A DNA stretch of 64,000 bases from Glaesserella australis (GCF_003260095.1 NZ_PTPX01000018.1:1-64000), one strand, 5' to 3'; positions 18,651-26,948 are shown, numbered from the stretch's first letter. Numbers and translations: made by a program. Notes: generated by a model from the letters alone, not told the origin.

Positions 18651-18672
18651 GGTGGGTCAAGACCCACCCTAC
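18651..18672 (-). repeat. GTAG-headed REP-like palindrome after galT
   Basis: Read on the minus strand it starts GTAGGGTGGGTC and closes with GACCCACC, beginning three bases after the galT stop codon. It is the same sequence as the arms of the inverted pair at 55805-55870. Confidence 0.75.
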
Positions 18673-18675
18673 GAA

Positions 18676-19728
18676 CTATTTTTGTTTGTAATGCACATCT
18701 TCACTCACCGCTCTTAATCTTTCGGCGGCTTGTTCAGGGGTTAAATCTCGTTGGGCTTCGGCTAACATCTCATAGCCTACCATAAATTTTCGCACGGTTG
18801 CCGAACGCAACAGTGGCGGATAAAAATAGGCGTGCAGTTGCCAATGTTCAATATCCTGCCCGTCTTTAAAGAACGGGGCAAAATGCCACCCCATTGAGTA
18901 CGGGAAAGCACACTCAAACAGATTGTCATAACGGCAAGTGAGTTTTTTAATCGCCAACGCTAAATCATCTTTTTCCGCTTCGGTCAGTTCATTCATTCGC
19001 TTAACATGGCGTTTTGGCATCAAAATTGTTTCATAAGGCCACGCTGCCCAATAAGGCACAACCGCTAGCCAATGCTCTGTTTCTGTAACGGTTCGAGTGC
19101 CGTCTTTCCGCTCTGCTTCGGCATAATCGACCAACAAATTTGAGCCATATTGTTGATAATAGCGGCGTAAATTGTGGTCTTTGGTAGCGATTTCATTCGG
19201 CAAAAACGAGTTCGCCCAAATCTGTCCGTGTGGGTGTGGCTGTGAACAGCCCATCATTGCCCCTTTATTTTCAAAAGCTTGCACCCAAAGATACTCTTTA
19301 CCGAGTTCTTCTAATTGCTCATTCCACGTATCCACCACGCCACGAATTTTCTCCACAGGCAATTCAGGCAAGGTTTTGCTGTGATCAGGTGAAAAACAAA
19401 TCACCCTTGCCAAACCACGCACGCCTTGAATTTTAAACAGCGGATTATCTGAATTTGGCGCATCAGGCGTATCGGCCATCAACGCCGCAAAGTCATTGGC
19501 AAACACATAAGTGCCTTGATAATCTGGGTTCAAATCGCCTGATACACGGGGATTGGTTGGACAGAGAAAACATTTCTCATCATAACTCGGCAACTGCTCA
19601 ACGTCAGCTTTATCCACCTGCCCCGACCAAGGGCGTTTCGCACGGTGTGGCGAGACCAAAATCCATTCATCTTTTAACGGATTATAACGACGGTGGGGAT
19701 GATCATTTATCTCAAATTTCAGGCTCAT
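18676..19728 (-). CDS. galT: Galactose-1-phosphate uridylyltransferase
   Basis: GalT exchanges UMP between UDP-glucose and galactose-1-phosphate through a uridylylated histidine. The 350-residue sequence shows the active-site HPH (His165-Pro-His167, [10 protein letters not shown]) and zinc-ligand Cys53 and Cys56 (CFLCPTNPR). Its length matches E. coli GalT (348). It is the first gene of the gal cluster and lies directly behind a CRP-dependent promoter. The upstream site is GGATACTCCAAATG. No galE is adjacent; the epimerase gene lies about 16 kb away at 36174. Confidence 0.97.
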   Translation of the reverse strand: MSLKFEINDHPHRRYNPLKDEWILVSPHRAKRPWSGQVDKADVEQLPSYDEKCFLCPTNPRVSGDLNPDYQGTYVFANDFAALMADTPDAPNSDNPLFKIQGVRGLARVICFSPDHSKTLPELPVEKIRGVVDTWNEQLEELGKEYLWVQAFENKGAMMGCSQPHPHGQIWANSFLPNEIATKDHNLRRYYQQYGSNLLVDYAEAERKDGTRTVTETEHWLAVVPYWAAWPYETILMPKRHVKRMNELTEAEKDDLALAIKKLTCRYDNLFECAFPYSMGWHFAPFFKDGQDIEHWQLHAYFYPPLLRSATVRKFMVGYEMLAEAQRDLTPEQAAERLRAVSEDVHYKQK

Positions 19729-19763
19729 TTGGAGTATCCTTTCAGAAAACTAAAACTAAATGG

Positions 19764-19806
19764 AGTATAGCGAAAATTGAGTAAATAATATGTGAAGTAG
19801 ATCACA
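19764..19806 (-). promoter_or_regulatory. Class II CRP promoter of the gal operon
   Basis: TGTGAAGTAGATCACA (19791-19806) is a perfect TGTGA-N6-TCACA CRP site. On the minus strand the -10 box TATACT lies at 19769-19764. The CRP centre is therefore about 41.5 bp upstream of the predicted start point, the classic class II geometry. This predicts activation of galT-galK-galM(-cutC) by cAMP-CRP. Confidence 0.8.
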
Positions 19807-19825
19807 AAATATAATTGGCTATTAC

Positions 19826-19871
19826 TCAAGCGGTCTGTTTTGCAGATTTTTTTGCAAATCTAACCGCTTGT
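19826..19871 (-). terminator. Inverted uptake-signal pair downstream of alr
   Basis: CAAGCGGTCTG and AACCGCTTGTC face each other with an inner CAGATTT/AAATCT stem and a T-run. The hairpin lies just downstream of the alr stop codon and also carries two USS cores. Confidence 0.7.
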
Positions 19872-19880
19872 CAGATTGGT

Positions 19881-21005
19881 TTAATCTCGGTATTCAAGAA
19901 TAACTCGCGGGGTGAGTTTGGTAATCAGCTCATAATTGATAACGCCAATGGCTTCTGCTACTTCTTCAATCAGTAGCTTTTCGCCCCAAAGTTCGACTTC
20001 ATCGCCGACTTTATCTTGGCTGTCAATACCAAGATCGACTGTCATCATATCCATAGAAACACGCCCAACGATAGGCACTTTTCGTCCATTGATAAATACA
20101 GGTGTGCCTTCAGGAGCATTGCGTGGATAGCCGTCACCGTATCCGATTGCTACCACACCGATTTTGGTATCTTTTTCACTGACCCAAGCTCCGCCATAAC
20201 CAACGGGCTCACCTGCTTTGTGTGTACGAACTGCAATTAAAGAGGAAGAGAGCGTCATCACAGGTTTGAAGCCTAAATCGGTAATCGGCTGACTGTGTGG
20301 CGAAATGCCGTGCATAATAATCCCTGGGCGAACCCAATCATAATGGGCTTCTTTCCAATATAAAATGCCGCTAGAGGCTGAAATACTACGCTCAACAGGG
20401 TATCCCTGACTGACCGTTTCAAAGGTCGCAATTTGCCTTTCGGTATAACCACAATCAGGCTCATCTGCTCGGCTAAAATGGCTGACGAAATTCACGCTTT
20501 CAACCAACGGACAAGCGGTCAGTTTCTGATAAAAATCTGCAACTTGCTCAGGATGAATACCTAAACGGTGCATACCTGTATCAATTTTCAGCCAAACAGT
20601 AATGGGAAAATAGATCTTGGTTTTACGTTTCCAAAAGCCTTTTTCTTTTTCGGCTTGCCACTCTTTCGCCACTTGCTCTAACAATTCTAACTGTTCAATA
20701 CAGTGAATGACCGTGTCAAAACGGCGAGAGAGAGTTTTGAGTAGCTCTTCTCGATCAAAAAAACCTTCCAACAGTAAAATTTTCCCCGCATAACCACTTT
20801 CTTGAATGGTTAAGGCTTCTTTAATTCGAGCAACGCCAAAGGCTTCCACCTGATCTTCTAAATTTTTAATCACGGCACGAATACCCTGTCCATAGGCATT
20901 GGCTTTCACTACGGCGCAAATTTTGCTGTTAGGGGCAAGCGATTTGATTAAACGCATATTATGGCGTAATGCACTGCCATTAATCGTTGCTGTTGCTGGT
21001 TTCAT
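19881..21005 (-). CDS. alr: Alanine racemase
   Basis: Alr interconverts L- and D-alanine with pyridoxal phosphate and supplies D-alanine for peptidoglycan. The PLP-binding Lys34 is in AVVKANAYGQG, and the second catalytic base lies in GYGGAW. SMDMMTVDLG and the Arg-rich carboxylate region are present. At 374 residues it is about 15 longer than E. coli Alr (359). The extra length is a charged segment before VWLKIDTGMHRLG (EKEKGFWKRKTK, about residues 118-132). The gene is monocistronic with its own promoter and a USS terminator. Confidence 0.95.
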   Translation of the reverse strand: MKPATATINGSALRHNMRLIKSLAPNSKICAVVKANAYGQGIRAVIKNLEDQVEAFGVARIKEALTIQESGYAGKILLLEGFFDREELLKTLSRRFDTVIHCIEQLELLEQVAKEWQAEKEKGFWKRKTKIYFPITVWLKIDTGMHRLGIHPEQVADFYQKLTACPLVESVNFVSHFSRADEPDCGYTERQIATFETVSQGYPVERSISASSGILYWKEAHYDWVRPGIIMHGISPHSQPITDLGFKPVMTLSSSLIAVRTHKAGEPVGYGGAWVSEKDTKIGVVAIGYGDGYPRNAPEGTPVFINGRKVPIVGRVSMDMMTVDLGIDSQDKVGDEVELWGEKLLIEEVAEAIGVINYELITKLTPRVILEYRD

Positions 21006-21037
21006 TTGCTTATTCTATCTAGGTCAAAAATGGGAAG

Positions 21038-21066
21038 ATTATACGCCTAAATTTGGAAAAATCCTT
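21038..21066 (-). promoter_or_regulatory. Probable alr promoter
   Basis: On the minus strand TATAAT (21043-21038) is preceded by a weak -35-like TTTCCA about 16 bp upstream and lies 33 bp before the alr start codon. The rest of the 322-bp gap up to 21327 holds only the uraA terminator at 21247-21296; I see no gene. Confidence 0.45.
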
Positions 21067-21246
21067 AGAAATTCAGGGAAAAACCGTATTCAAAAGAATT
21101 TTTATGATGTGGTGAGACTTTGCGACACTTACTATTGCTATCTTAGCAATTCTATTTAGCCTAGTTTAAAGTATCAGCAGAGATATCATCTATAGAAGAT
21201 GCTACAGTAGAAGTTGTTAAAGTTAATAGTAGTGTATATTCTAAAA

Positions 21247-21296
21247 GATCTGCATCTGAAGAGTTAGTTATTAATCTAACTTTTAAGATGCAGATC
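21247..21296 (-). terminator. Two-tier stem-loop terminator of uraA
   Basis: GATCTGCATCT and AGATGCAGATC form an 11-bp outer stem enclosing a second stem, GTTAG/CTAAC. On the minus strand the outer stem is followed by TTTTAG. It lies 31 nt beyond the uraA stop codon. Confidence 0.7.
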
Positions 21297-21327
21297 GTAA
21301 CGTACCGTTTTTGCTTTATAAAGAGAA

Positions 21328-22554
21328 CTACTCTTCTTTATTTGCTTTTTCTTTTGGTAGAACTAAGTTTAGGATAATGGCAACGATAGCACATAAGCTG
21401 ATGCCTTTAAGTGAAAATTCACCCACGTTGATTAACATACCACCGATACCGAACGTCATCACTACAGAAACGATACAAAGGTTACGCGCTTCGCTCATAT
21501 CTACCTTCGCACGAATTAAGGTACTCATACCGACGGCTGCGATAGAACCGAAGACTAACATCATAATACCGCCCATCACAACGCCTGGGATAGTTTGTAA
21601 TAATGCGCCGACTTTTCCACAAAATGAAATCGCGATTGCCCAACACGCTGCCCAAGTCATCACTTTAGGATTGAAGTTTTTCGTGAGCATTACAGCGCCG
21701 GTGACTTCTGCATAAGTCGTGTTTGGTGGACCACCTAACATTGCTGCCGCAGATGTTGCGATACCGTCACCTAAAAGCGTACGGTGTAAGCCTGGTTTGC
21801 TTAAGAAGTTTTTACCTGTCACAGAGCTAATCGCCATAATACCACCAACGTGTTCTACCGCTGGTGCAAGGGCAATAGGAAGCAAGTAAAGGATGGCTTC
21901 AAGTTTAAATTCTGGCGCTGTTAATTTTGGTAAGCTGAACCACGCCGCATCATAAACAGGTTGGAAATTCACTAAACCGAAGAAGAGTGACACAATATAA
22001 CCGACCACGATTGCGAACATAATTGGCACAAGTTTCATCATTCCTTTTGAGAATACTGCAACAATAAGCGTTGTAATTAATGTAATCATTGAAACAGTAA
22101 TGGCTGTTGAATAAGGAATATCTGTACCTTTACCGATAGCCATATCTACGCCAACAGGGGCTAACCCTAAGCCGATGATAATGATCACAGGACCAACTAC
22201 AACAGGCGGGAATAATTTATCTAAAATTGCCACACCTTTAAATTTAACTAATGCGGAAAGGACAAAGTAGATCAAGCCAGAGAAAACTAATCCGCCCATC
22301 GTGACAGGGATTCCCCATTGCTGAACACCATATTGAATAGGTGCAATAAACGCAAAAGAAGAAGCAAGGAAAATAGGAACTTGTCCTTTAGTGCAGATTT
22401 GGAAGATTAAAGTACCGATACCGGCAGTAAGAAGTGCTGTGTTAGGATCTAAGCCTGTAATCAATGGCATTAGAACCAATGCTCCAAATGCAACGAAAAG
22501 CATTTGTAAGCCAACGAACGCCTGTTTAGGCGTACTGATATTTTCTGTTGTCAT
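21328..22554 (-). CDS. uraA: Uracil permease
   Basis: UraA is an inner-membrane proton symporter for uracil of the NCS2 family. The 408-residue protein is almost wholly hydrophobic, with about 14 segments. Family signatures are visible: QMLFVAFGALVLMPLITGLDP near the N-terminus, EHVGGIMAISSVTGKNF (substrate-site Glu, about residues 237-253) and GGPPNTTYAEVTGAV (about 277-291). Its promoter overlaps a PurR-like box, and a stem-loop terminator follows. It is transcribed separately from the purine permease upstream. Confidence 0.93.
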   Translation of the reverse strand: MTTENISTPKQAFVGLQMLFVAFGALVLMPLITGLDPNTALLTAGIGTLIFQICTKGQVPIFLASSFAFIAPIQYGVQQWGIPVTMGGLVFSGLIYFVLSALVKFKGVAILDKLFPPVVVGPVIIIIGLGLAPVGVDMAIGKGTDIPYSTAITVSMITLITTLIVAVFSKGMMKLVPIMFAIVVGYIVSLFFGLVNFQPVYDAAWFSLPKLTAPEFKLEAILYLLPIALAPAVEHVGGIMAISSVTGKNFLSKPGLHRTLLGDGIATSAAAMLGGPPNTTYAEVTGAVMLTKNFNPKVMTWAACWAIAISFCGKVGALLQTIPGVVMGGIMMLVFGSIAAVGMSTLIRAKVDMSEARNLCIVSVVMTFGIGGMLINVGEFSLKGISLCAIVAIILNLVLPKEKANKEE

Positions 22555-22614
22555 TTTTCAACTCTCTAATAATGTTTGATAGTCGCCAAGCTACAAGACA
22601 TAGCTCAGGCGGGC

Positions 22615-22643
22615 ATTATATAGAAAAATGCAAACGTTTGCAG
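22615..22643 (-). promoter_or_regulatory. uraA promoter with PurR-type operator
   Basis: A palindromic ATGCAAACGTTTGCAG (22628-22643) matches the PurR box core GCAAACGTTTGC. On the minus strand a TATAAT -10 box (22620-22615) begins 7 bp later. A repressor bound here would cover the -35/-10 spacer. PurR control of uraA is inferred from the site. Confidence 0.75.
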
Positions 22644-22718
22644 AATTTTTTTTGTCAAAAAAATTAATTAGATAGGCAAATTTTGTAAAGGCAGAAAGTG
22701 ATATTGCATAGAGATAAT

Positions 22719-22741
22719 GTGAGCACACAACGTGTGCCCAC
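22719..22741 (-). terminator. Short palindrome downstream of the purine permease
   Basis: GTGAGCACACAACGTGTGCC plus CAC forms a near-perfect hairpin 9 nt after the purine permease stop codon, but with no T-run. It may be an mRNA 3' end stabiliser or a weak terminator. Confidence 0.4.
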
Positions 22742-22750
22742 AAGGCGAAA

Positions 22751-24046
22751 TTATCCAACCCAAACAAATTTAGCAATAAAGAGTAGTGAAACCACCGCAA
22801 CAGCAGGGTTAATCTCTTTTACTCGACCTGTACAGAGTTTCATAATGCAATAGCTAATGAAACCAAAGGCAATCCCTTCAGTAATCGAATAGGTAAATGG
22901 CATCATTGCCGTAGTAATAAATGCAGGTGTCGCTTCGGTTAAGTCGTCCCATTTTACTTCAATTAAACTTGAAGCCATTAAAATGCCGACAAACACTAAA
23001 GCCCCCGCCGTTGCATAAGCAGGCACAACAGCCGCAAGCGGTGAGAAGAAGATCGTTAATAGGAAAAGCACGCCCACAACGACAGCGGTTAAACCTGTGC
23101 GTCCACCAACAGAAACCCCAGAACCACTTTCAATATAGGTACTGATCGCTGATGTTCCCATATAAGAACCCGTCATAGCACTGACGCTATCGACATAGAG
23201 TGCCTGTTTCATTTTTGGGAAACGACCTTGTTCATCGGCAATTCCAGCTTTATTCGTAACCGCAATTAATGTACCTGATGAGTCAAACAAGTTAACCAAC
23301 ATAAAGGAAAAGATAATCCCCAGTAATGCGGTATCTAATGCCCCTGCGACATCGACTTGTCCAACAACAGCTTCAAGGCTTGGTGGTGTTGAAATCACGC
23401 CTGAGAATTTGACATCAGGATCAAAGATTAACGCTAACGCAGTTACAACAACGATTGAAATTAACACGCCAGAATGAATACCTTTTGCAGCCAGTACCAC
23501 GATAATAAAGAAGCCTAAAATACCCATTAAGACTTTTGGATCGTGCAATTCACCTAACGCCACTAAGGTCGCAGGGTTTGCGACAACAAGCCCCATATTT
23601 TTAAAGCCGATTAACGCAATAAATAAGCCGATACCCGCACCAATACCCACACGTAAACCAAGTGGAATGGCTGACATAAACCAGTAGCGAACTTGCAATA
23701 TCGTGAGAATAAATAGACCGACAGAGCCCCAGAAGATTGCTCCCATTCCTGTCTGCCACGTATAGCCGAGTTTTTGAACGACGACGAATGCAAAAAAGGC
23801 ATTCAAACCCATTGCAGGGGCGAGTGCGATAGGCAAGTTACTAAATAAGCCCATCGCAATAGTACCAAAAGCGGCGATTAAACAGGTGGTAACAAAGACA
23901 ACTTGGGTATCCATACCAGCCACACCTAAAATAGATGGGTTGACGAAAACGATATAAACCATCGTAAAGAATGTGGTGATCCCTGCCACAATTTCAGTTT
24001 TGACATTACTGCCTTTTTCTTTCAGTTGAAACAAACGTTCGAGCAT
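22751..24046 (-). CDS. Guanine/hypoxanthine permease (AzgA-type NCS2)
   Basis: This 431-residue inner-membrane protein belongs to the AzgA/PbuG/YjcD branch of purine transporters. It opens MLERLFQLKEKGSNVKTEIVAGITTFFTMVYI, the family hallmark. It contains APAMGLNAFFAF (about residues 75-86), DSSGTLIAV and SAISTYIESGSGVSVGGRTG (about 303-322), the substrate-site region. I start it at ATG 24046, which has an AGAGG ribosome site; an upstream reading to 24109 lacks one. A PurR-like box at 24207-24222 precedes a leader of about 140 nt. Guanine/hypoxanthine specificity is inferred from family similarity. Confidence 0.88.
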   Translation of the reverse strand: MLERLFQLKEKGSNVKTEIVAGITTFFTMVYIVFVNPSILGVAGMDTQVVFVTTCLIAAFGTIAMGLFSNLPIALAPAMGLNAFFAFVVVQKLGYTWQTGMGAIFWGSVGLFILTILQVRYWFMSAIPLGLRVGIGAGIGLFIALIGFKNMGLVVANPATLVALGELHDPKVLMGILGFFIIVVLAAKGIHSGVLISIVVVTALALIFDPDVKFSGVISTPPSLEAVVGQVDVAGALDTALLGIIFSFMLVNLFDSSGTLIAVTNKAGIADEQGRFPKMKQALYVDSVSAMTGSYMGTSAISTYIESGSGVSVGGRTGLTAVVVGVLFLLTIFFSPLAAVVPAYATAGALVFVGILMASSLIEVKWDDLTEATPAFITTAMMPFTYSITEGIAFGFISYCIMKLCTGRVKEINPAVAVVSLLFIAKFVWVG

Positions 24047-24117
24047 AGTGCCTCTTAATAGCATAAAAAATTTCAGGAAATAAGATGGAAATGAAATCGA
24101 CGAAGGCAACCGACAGT

Positions 24118-24169
24118 GCTACACGCACAAGAAGATAGGAAGTCTTGGCTATTTCGTTCAGAGTGTAGC
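24118..24169 (-). promoter_or_regulatory. Structured leader of the purine permease mRNA
   Basis: GCTACAC (24118-24124) and GTGTAGC (24163-24169) form a perfect 7-bp stem enclosing 38 nt in the leader between the PurR box and the start codon. It does not match the purine riboswitch core that I know. Its role is unknown. Confidence 0.3.
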
Positions 24170-24206
24170 CAAAATCTTAGGATTACTCAAGGGATAGAAT
24201 GTAAAG

Positions 24207-24222
24207 ACGTAATCGTTTGCGT
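24207..24222 (-). promoter_or_regulatory. PurR-type operator upstream of the purine permease
   Basis: ACGTAATCGTTTGCGT matches 14 of 16 positions of the PurR consensus ACGCAAACGTTTGCGT. It is placed where it would cover the promoter of the leader-containing permease transcript. Confidence 0.65.
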
Positions 24223-24246
24223 AAATGTTGTAATATACAAAGTTAT

Positions 24247-24639
24247 TTATGACAGTTGTTTTTCTAATAGAGAAAGCATTTTACGTAGAGATTCCAATTC
24301 ATTATCTTTTTGTGAAAGTAATTCATCTTTATGAGCTAGTTGCAATTTTAGTTTTTCTATTTCGAAAGATAGCCCTTCATTGCTTGAACCATAATTGGTA
24401 TAGATATAGTCGCTATTATCATTCATACAAAAAATGACACCTTTTTCACTATCAACTAAATCAGCCAAACTAATATTAAAAATTTGAGCAATTTGCACTA
24501 GTTTATCGTATTGAAGTCTTGTTTCTCCACGTTCAATTTTGGCATAACCACTAGGAGACATATTCATTTTTTCAGCCATATCTTCCTGTGACCATTGATG
24601 GAGTTCTCTCATCATACGAATTTTATCGTGCATTCCCAT
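24247..24639 (-). CDS. XRE-family transcriptional regulator with C-terminal coiled coil
   Basis: Residues 5-65 form a helix-turn-helix of the Cro/C1 (XRE) type: IRMMRELHQWSQEDMAEKMN, then SPSGYAKIERGETRLQYDKL and the closing helix AQIFNISLADL. After a linker, residues 87-130 are a charged, leucine-rich coiled coil (IEKLKLQLAHKDELLSQKDN), probably for dimerisation. The gene is divergent from an outer-membrane barrel and a lipoprotein, with an inverted repeat in the shared 154-bp promoter region. It may regulate itself and that pair, but this is inference. Target and signal are unknown. Confidence 0.85.
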   Translation of the reverse strand: MGMHDKIRMMRELHQWSQEDMAEKMNMSPSGYAKIERGETRLQYDKLVQIAQIFNISLADLVDSEKGVIFCMNDNSDYIYTNYGSSNEGLSFEIEKLKLQLAHKDELLSQKDNELESLRKMLSLLEKQLS

Positions 24640-24676
24640 TTTTATGTTCCTGTCTAATTTGAGTGTTTTTTGTCAA

Positions 24677-24700
24677 AACAGGGCGAGTATTCGCCTTGTT
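24677..24700. promoter_or_regulatory. Inverted repeat in the XRE/outer-membrane-protein divergent region
   Basis: AACAGGGCGA and TCGCCTTGTT are 10-bp arms (9 of 10 pairs) around GTAT, starting 38 bp upstream of the XRE gene and about 94 bp before the divergent gene. No T-run follows, so an operator is more likely than a terminator. It is the best candidate site for the XRE protein. Confidence 0.5.
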
Positions 24701-24793
24701 TATCGCTGTTGTTGTGCAGTTAAATTACATAAAATTATTGTGCATTTCTGTAATGCAACAGTGTTATTTTCACATATTTAGAGGTCTTATACT

Positions 24794-25348
24794 ATGAAAA
24801 AATTACTTATTGCAACATTGTTATCTGCTTTTGCGTTATCAGCCCACTCTCAAGTATATGTTCAAGCAGATTTAGGTTCATCAAGAGTTGCTTTAGAAGA
24901 TGAAGCAGGTGGAGAAGACGTTATTAGTGGTACTGTCTTTACTCAACGTTTAAGCGTTGGTTATGACTTCCAAAATAATTTTCGTGTAGCAGTGGATTAT
25001 ACAAACTACGGAAGGGTCAAAGAGGATTACACAACCTATACTGAATCTATGAAATTTAAATCATTGGGAGTGACAGGATTTTATGATTTTACGCCTATTA
25101 ATCTATTAACTCCATATCTAGGTTTACGTCTTGCATATACCAAAGCAGATCTTAAATATTCATCAAGATCTAGTTATTTTAACTATCAAGATTCTTATTC
25201 TGATAGTAGCTTAGGTTTGGGAATTATGGCTGGAGCTCAATATAAGTTAACAAATAATGTTTCTCTTAATGCAAATCTAGAATATAACCGAGTTGCTTCT
25301 AATGCATTTGCAGCTGGTGCTAATATTGGGATTAAATATAGTTTTTAG
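24794..25348 (+). CDS. Opacity-type outer-membrane beta-barrel protein
   Basis: The 184-residue protein has a signal peptide (MKKLLIATLLSAFALSAHS, cleaved near residue 19) and alternating hydrophobic and aromatic strands consistent with an 8-stranded barrel. It ends in a terminal Phe (NIGIKYSF), the BamA-recognised C-terminal signature. The pattern SVGYDFQNNFRVAVDYTNYG and LTPYLGLRLAYTKADL resembles opacity-family/OmpA-like adhesins. Function is not assignable. It is followed 37 bp later by a lipoprotein gene, so the two are probably co-transcribed. The site AGAGG lies upstream of the ATG. Confidence 0.82.
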   Translation: MKKLLIATLLSAFALSAHSQVYVQADLGSSRVALEDEAGGEDVISGTVFTQRLSVGYDFQNNFRVAVDYTNYGRVKEDYTTYTESMKFKSLGVTGFYDFTPINLLTPYLGLRLAYTKADLKYSSRSSYFNYQDSYSDSSLGLGIMAGAQYKLTNNVSLNANLEYNRVASNAFAAGANIGIKYSF

Positions 25349-25385
25349 TTCAAAGTATTGGGAACATAATTAGGGATATTTAACG

Positions 25386-25886
25386 ATGAAAAATCTATAT
25401 AAGTTAGTTACATTAATGTTTCTTGCAATTTTTTCAACTGGGTGTGCGACAATCGTAAGTAAAAGTGAATACCCAGTCACAATTAAATCTACCCCAAAAG
25501 GGGCAACATATTCTATAGAAAATAGAAATGGAGAGGAAGTTGCAAATGGAGTAACTCCAGATACAGTTACATTAAAGGCTAGTGCTGGCTATTTCAAAGG
25601 TGAAAAGTATAAAATTACATTTACATTACCTAGCAAAGGGAAAAAAGCTAGCCGTAAGAAAGTGGTGGAATTAAATTCTAGTGTAGATGGATGGTATCTT
25701 GGTGGAAATCTGTTATTCGGAGGGATTCCTGGGTATTTGATCGTAGATCCACTAACAGGGGCTATGTATAAGCTACCAGATGAAGTAAGCGTAGATTTCA
25801 CAAACTCAGAACAATCATTGCATATTATTTCAATAGATAGTTTAACTGCAGATCAAAGAATAAAGCTACAACCAGTTGAACTGTAA
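25386..25886 (+). CDS. PEGA-like lipoprotein of unknown function
   Basis: The 166-residue protein has a lipobox (FSTGC) with the lipidated Cys20. Residues 30-85 look like a PEGA-type surface module (VTIKSTPKGATYSIENRNGE, NGVTPDTVTLKA). A Gly-rich hydrophobic hairpin follows (WYLGGNLLFGGIPGYLIVDPLTGAMYKLP, about 115-143), typical of small bacterial lipoproteins with a membrane-contacting loop. I do not recognise a named family. With the upstream barrel protein and the divergent XRE regulator it forms a compact three-gene cassette of unknown purpose. A USS-like hairpin follows the stop codon. Confidence 0.75.
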   Translation: MKNLYKLVTLMFLAIFSTGCATIVSKSEYPVTIKSTPKGATYSIENRNGEEVANGVTPDTVTLKASAGYFKGEKYKITFTLPSKGKKASRKKVVELNSSVDGWYLGGNLLFGGIPGYLIVDPLTGAMYKLPDEVSVDFTNSEQSLHIISIDSLTADQRIKLQPVEL

Positions 25887-25892
25887 TGACTA

Positions 25893-25945
25893 AAGCGGCT
25901 AGATAACCTTATATTGTAAAAGATATGTGTCATCTAACCGCTTAT
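25893..25945. terminator. Degenerate uptake-signal hairpin between convergent genes
   Basis: AAAGCGGCTAGATAA and TCATCTAACCGCTTA pair imperfectly across a 23-nt AT-rich loop. It lies between the lipoprotein and usg stop codons and is probably a two-way terminator derived from USS copies. Confidence 0.55.
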
Positions 25946-25958
25946 ATTTCATTATATA

Positions 25959-26948
25959 TTATTCATACTCTAACACTTCTTTCAACAACTCCACCGCCAA
26001 GAACGCTAAACTAAAACGCTGTTCATCAGCCACTGTCCAGAATTGTAGTGCGTTTTCATTTTTATTGAGTAGCTGGCTAATCTGTAAGACATTGGTTTCT
26101 TCATCTTCGCCATTTTTGACAGGGGTAATTACATTATCAGAGTTAAATTTTACCCACGCTTGTTGTTGCCACTGCTCACTTAATGCGGTTGCATCTAAAG
26201 TATATTCAGATTGCACGCTGATCATCTGTGAAATGCCATAGAAAACAGGTACTTGCACAGAATGGAAAGTCACACTAGCGGTTAGATTTGGCAGAACTTT
26301 TGCAAGTTGTAGCTCGAAGGCACGAGAGAACGGCAGGTGTTTTTCATCGCCCTGCACATTCGCAGGCACAGCATCAAACGCCACACGTGGTTTTTCATCA
26401 TCAAGGGGAATACCGTTTAACAACTGAGCGGTTTGTCCTGCTAACTCACGCACTTTTTCATCACCAAAATACGCCGATGGCAACAGTGATGTGACAAAAA
26501 TATGTTGAATAGGCTGATCCAACAATGGCTTTAAGGCAAGTGCTAATTGGCTGATTTGTGGATTTGCTAAAGCAACAATATTTCGCTCACGCACATTGGC
26601 GATCATTTCGTTATTTACACTTGGCACAATCACTGGCACATTGCCGATTAATGCAGAAATACCGTAGAGATCTAAAATCACACAGCCTGCTTGTACCGCT
26701 TGAGCCAGCAATTCTGCATTTGCCATTTTGCCCGCAAAGAGAACGTGACTAAATTGCGACCAATCGACATCTTCAACAGCGATTTGCTCAACAGCTTTTG
26801 CACCGAAACGCAGAGAATGTTCTTCGCCAAAACTTTCCAATTCAACAGCTGAAATTTGTTCAAAATCTAAACTACTTTGTTCTAAGGCTTCTAATAATTT
26901 CTCGGCTAATAAAAAATCTGCTGTAATTGCTAAACGAATGTTTGCCAT
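25959..26948 (-). CDS. usg: Usg-type aspartate-semialdehyde dehydrogenase homologue lacking catalytic residues
   Basis: The 329-residue protein has the aspartate-semialdehyde dehydrogenase fold but is not a standard Asd. Where the enzyme has the nucleophilic Cys (NPNC), this protein has LANPQIS. Where the enzyme has the catalytic His (RVPVxxGH), it has VQVPVFYGISQM. The N-terminus also has lost the usual Gly-rich NADP loop pattern (MANIRLAITADFLLAEKLLEAL). This fits the Usg family known from enterobacteria and Pasteurellaceae, whose role is unknown. It cannot be the essential Asd. The gene stands alone and is convergent with the lipoprotein cassette. Confidence 0.85.
   Translation of the reverse strand: MANIRLAITADFLLAEKLLEALEQSSLDFEQISAVELESFGEEHSLRFGAKAVEQIAVEDVDWSQFSHVLFAGKMANAELLAQAVQAGCVILDLYGISALIGNVPVIVPSVNNEMIANVRERNIVALANPQISQLALALKPLLDQPIQHIFVTSLLPSAYFGDEKVRELAGQTAQLLNGIPLDDEKPRVAFDAVPANVQGDEKHLPFSRAFELQLAKVLPNLTASVTFHSVQVPVFYGISQMISVQSEYTLDATALSEQWQQQAWVKFNSDNVITPVKNGEDEETNVLQISQLLNKNENALQFWTVADEQRFSLAFLAVELLKEVLEYE

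Noticed and set aside
18421-18675. CRISPR-like repeat cluster
   Set aside because: Repeats are palindromic, of different lengths and orientation, with no regular spacers and no cas genes.
24047-24246. Possible purine riboswitch before the purine permease
   Set aside because: A closing stem exists but the conserved purine-aptamer core and loops are not visible. Recorded only as a structured leader.
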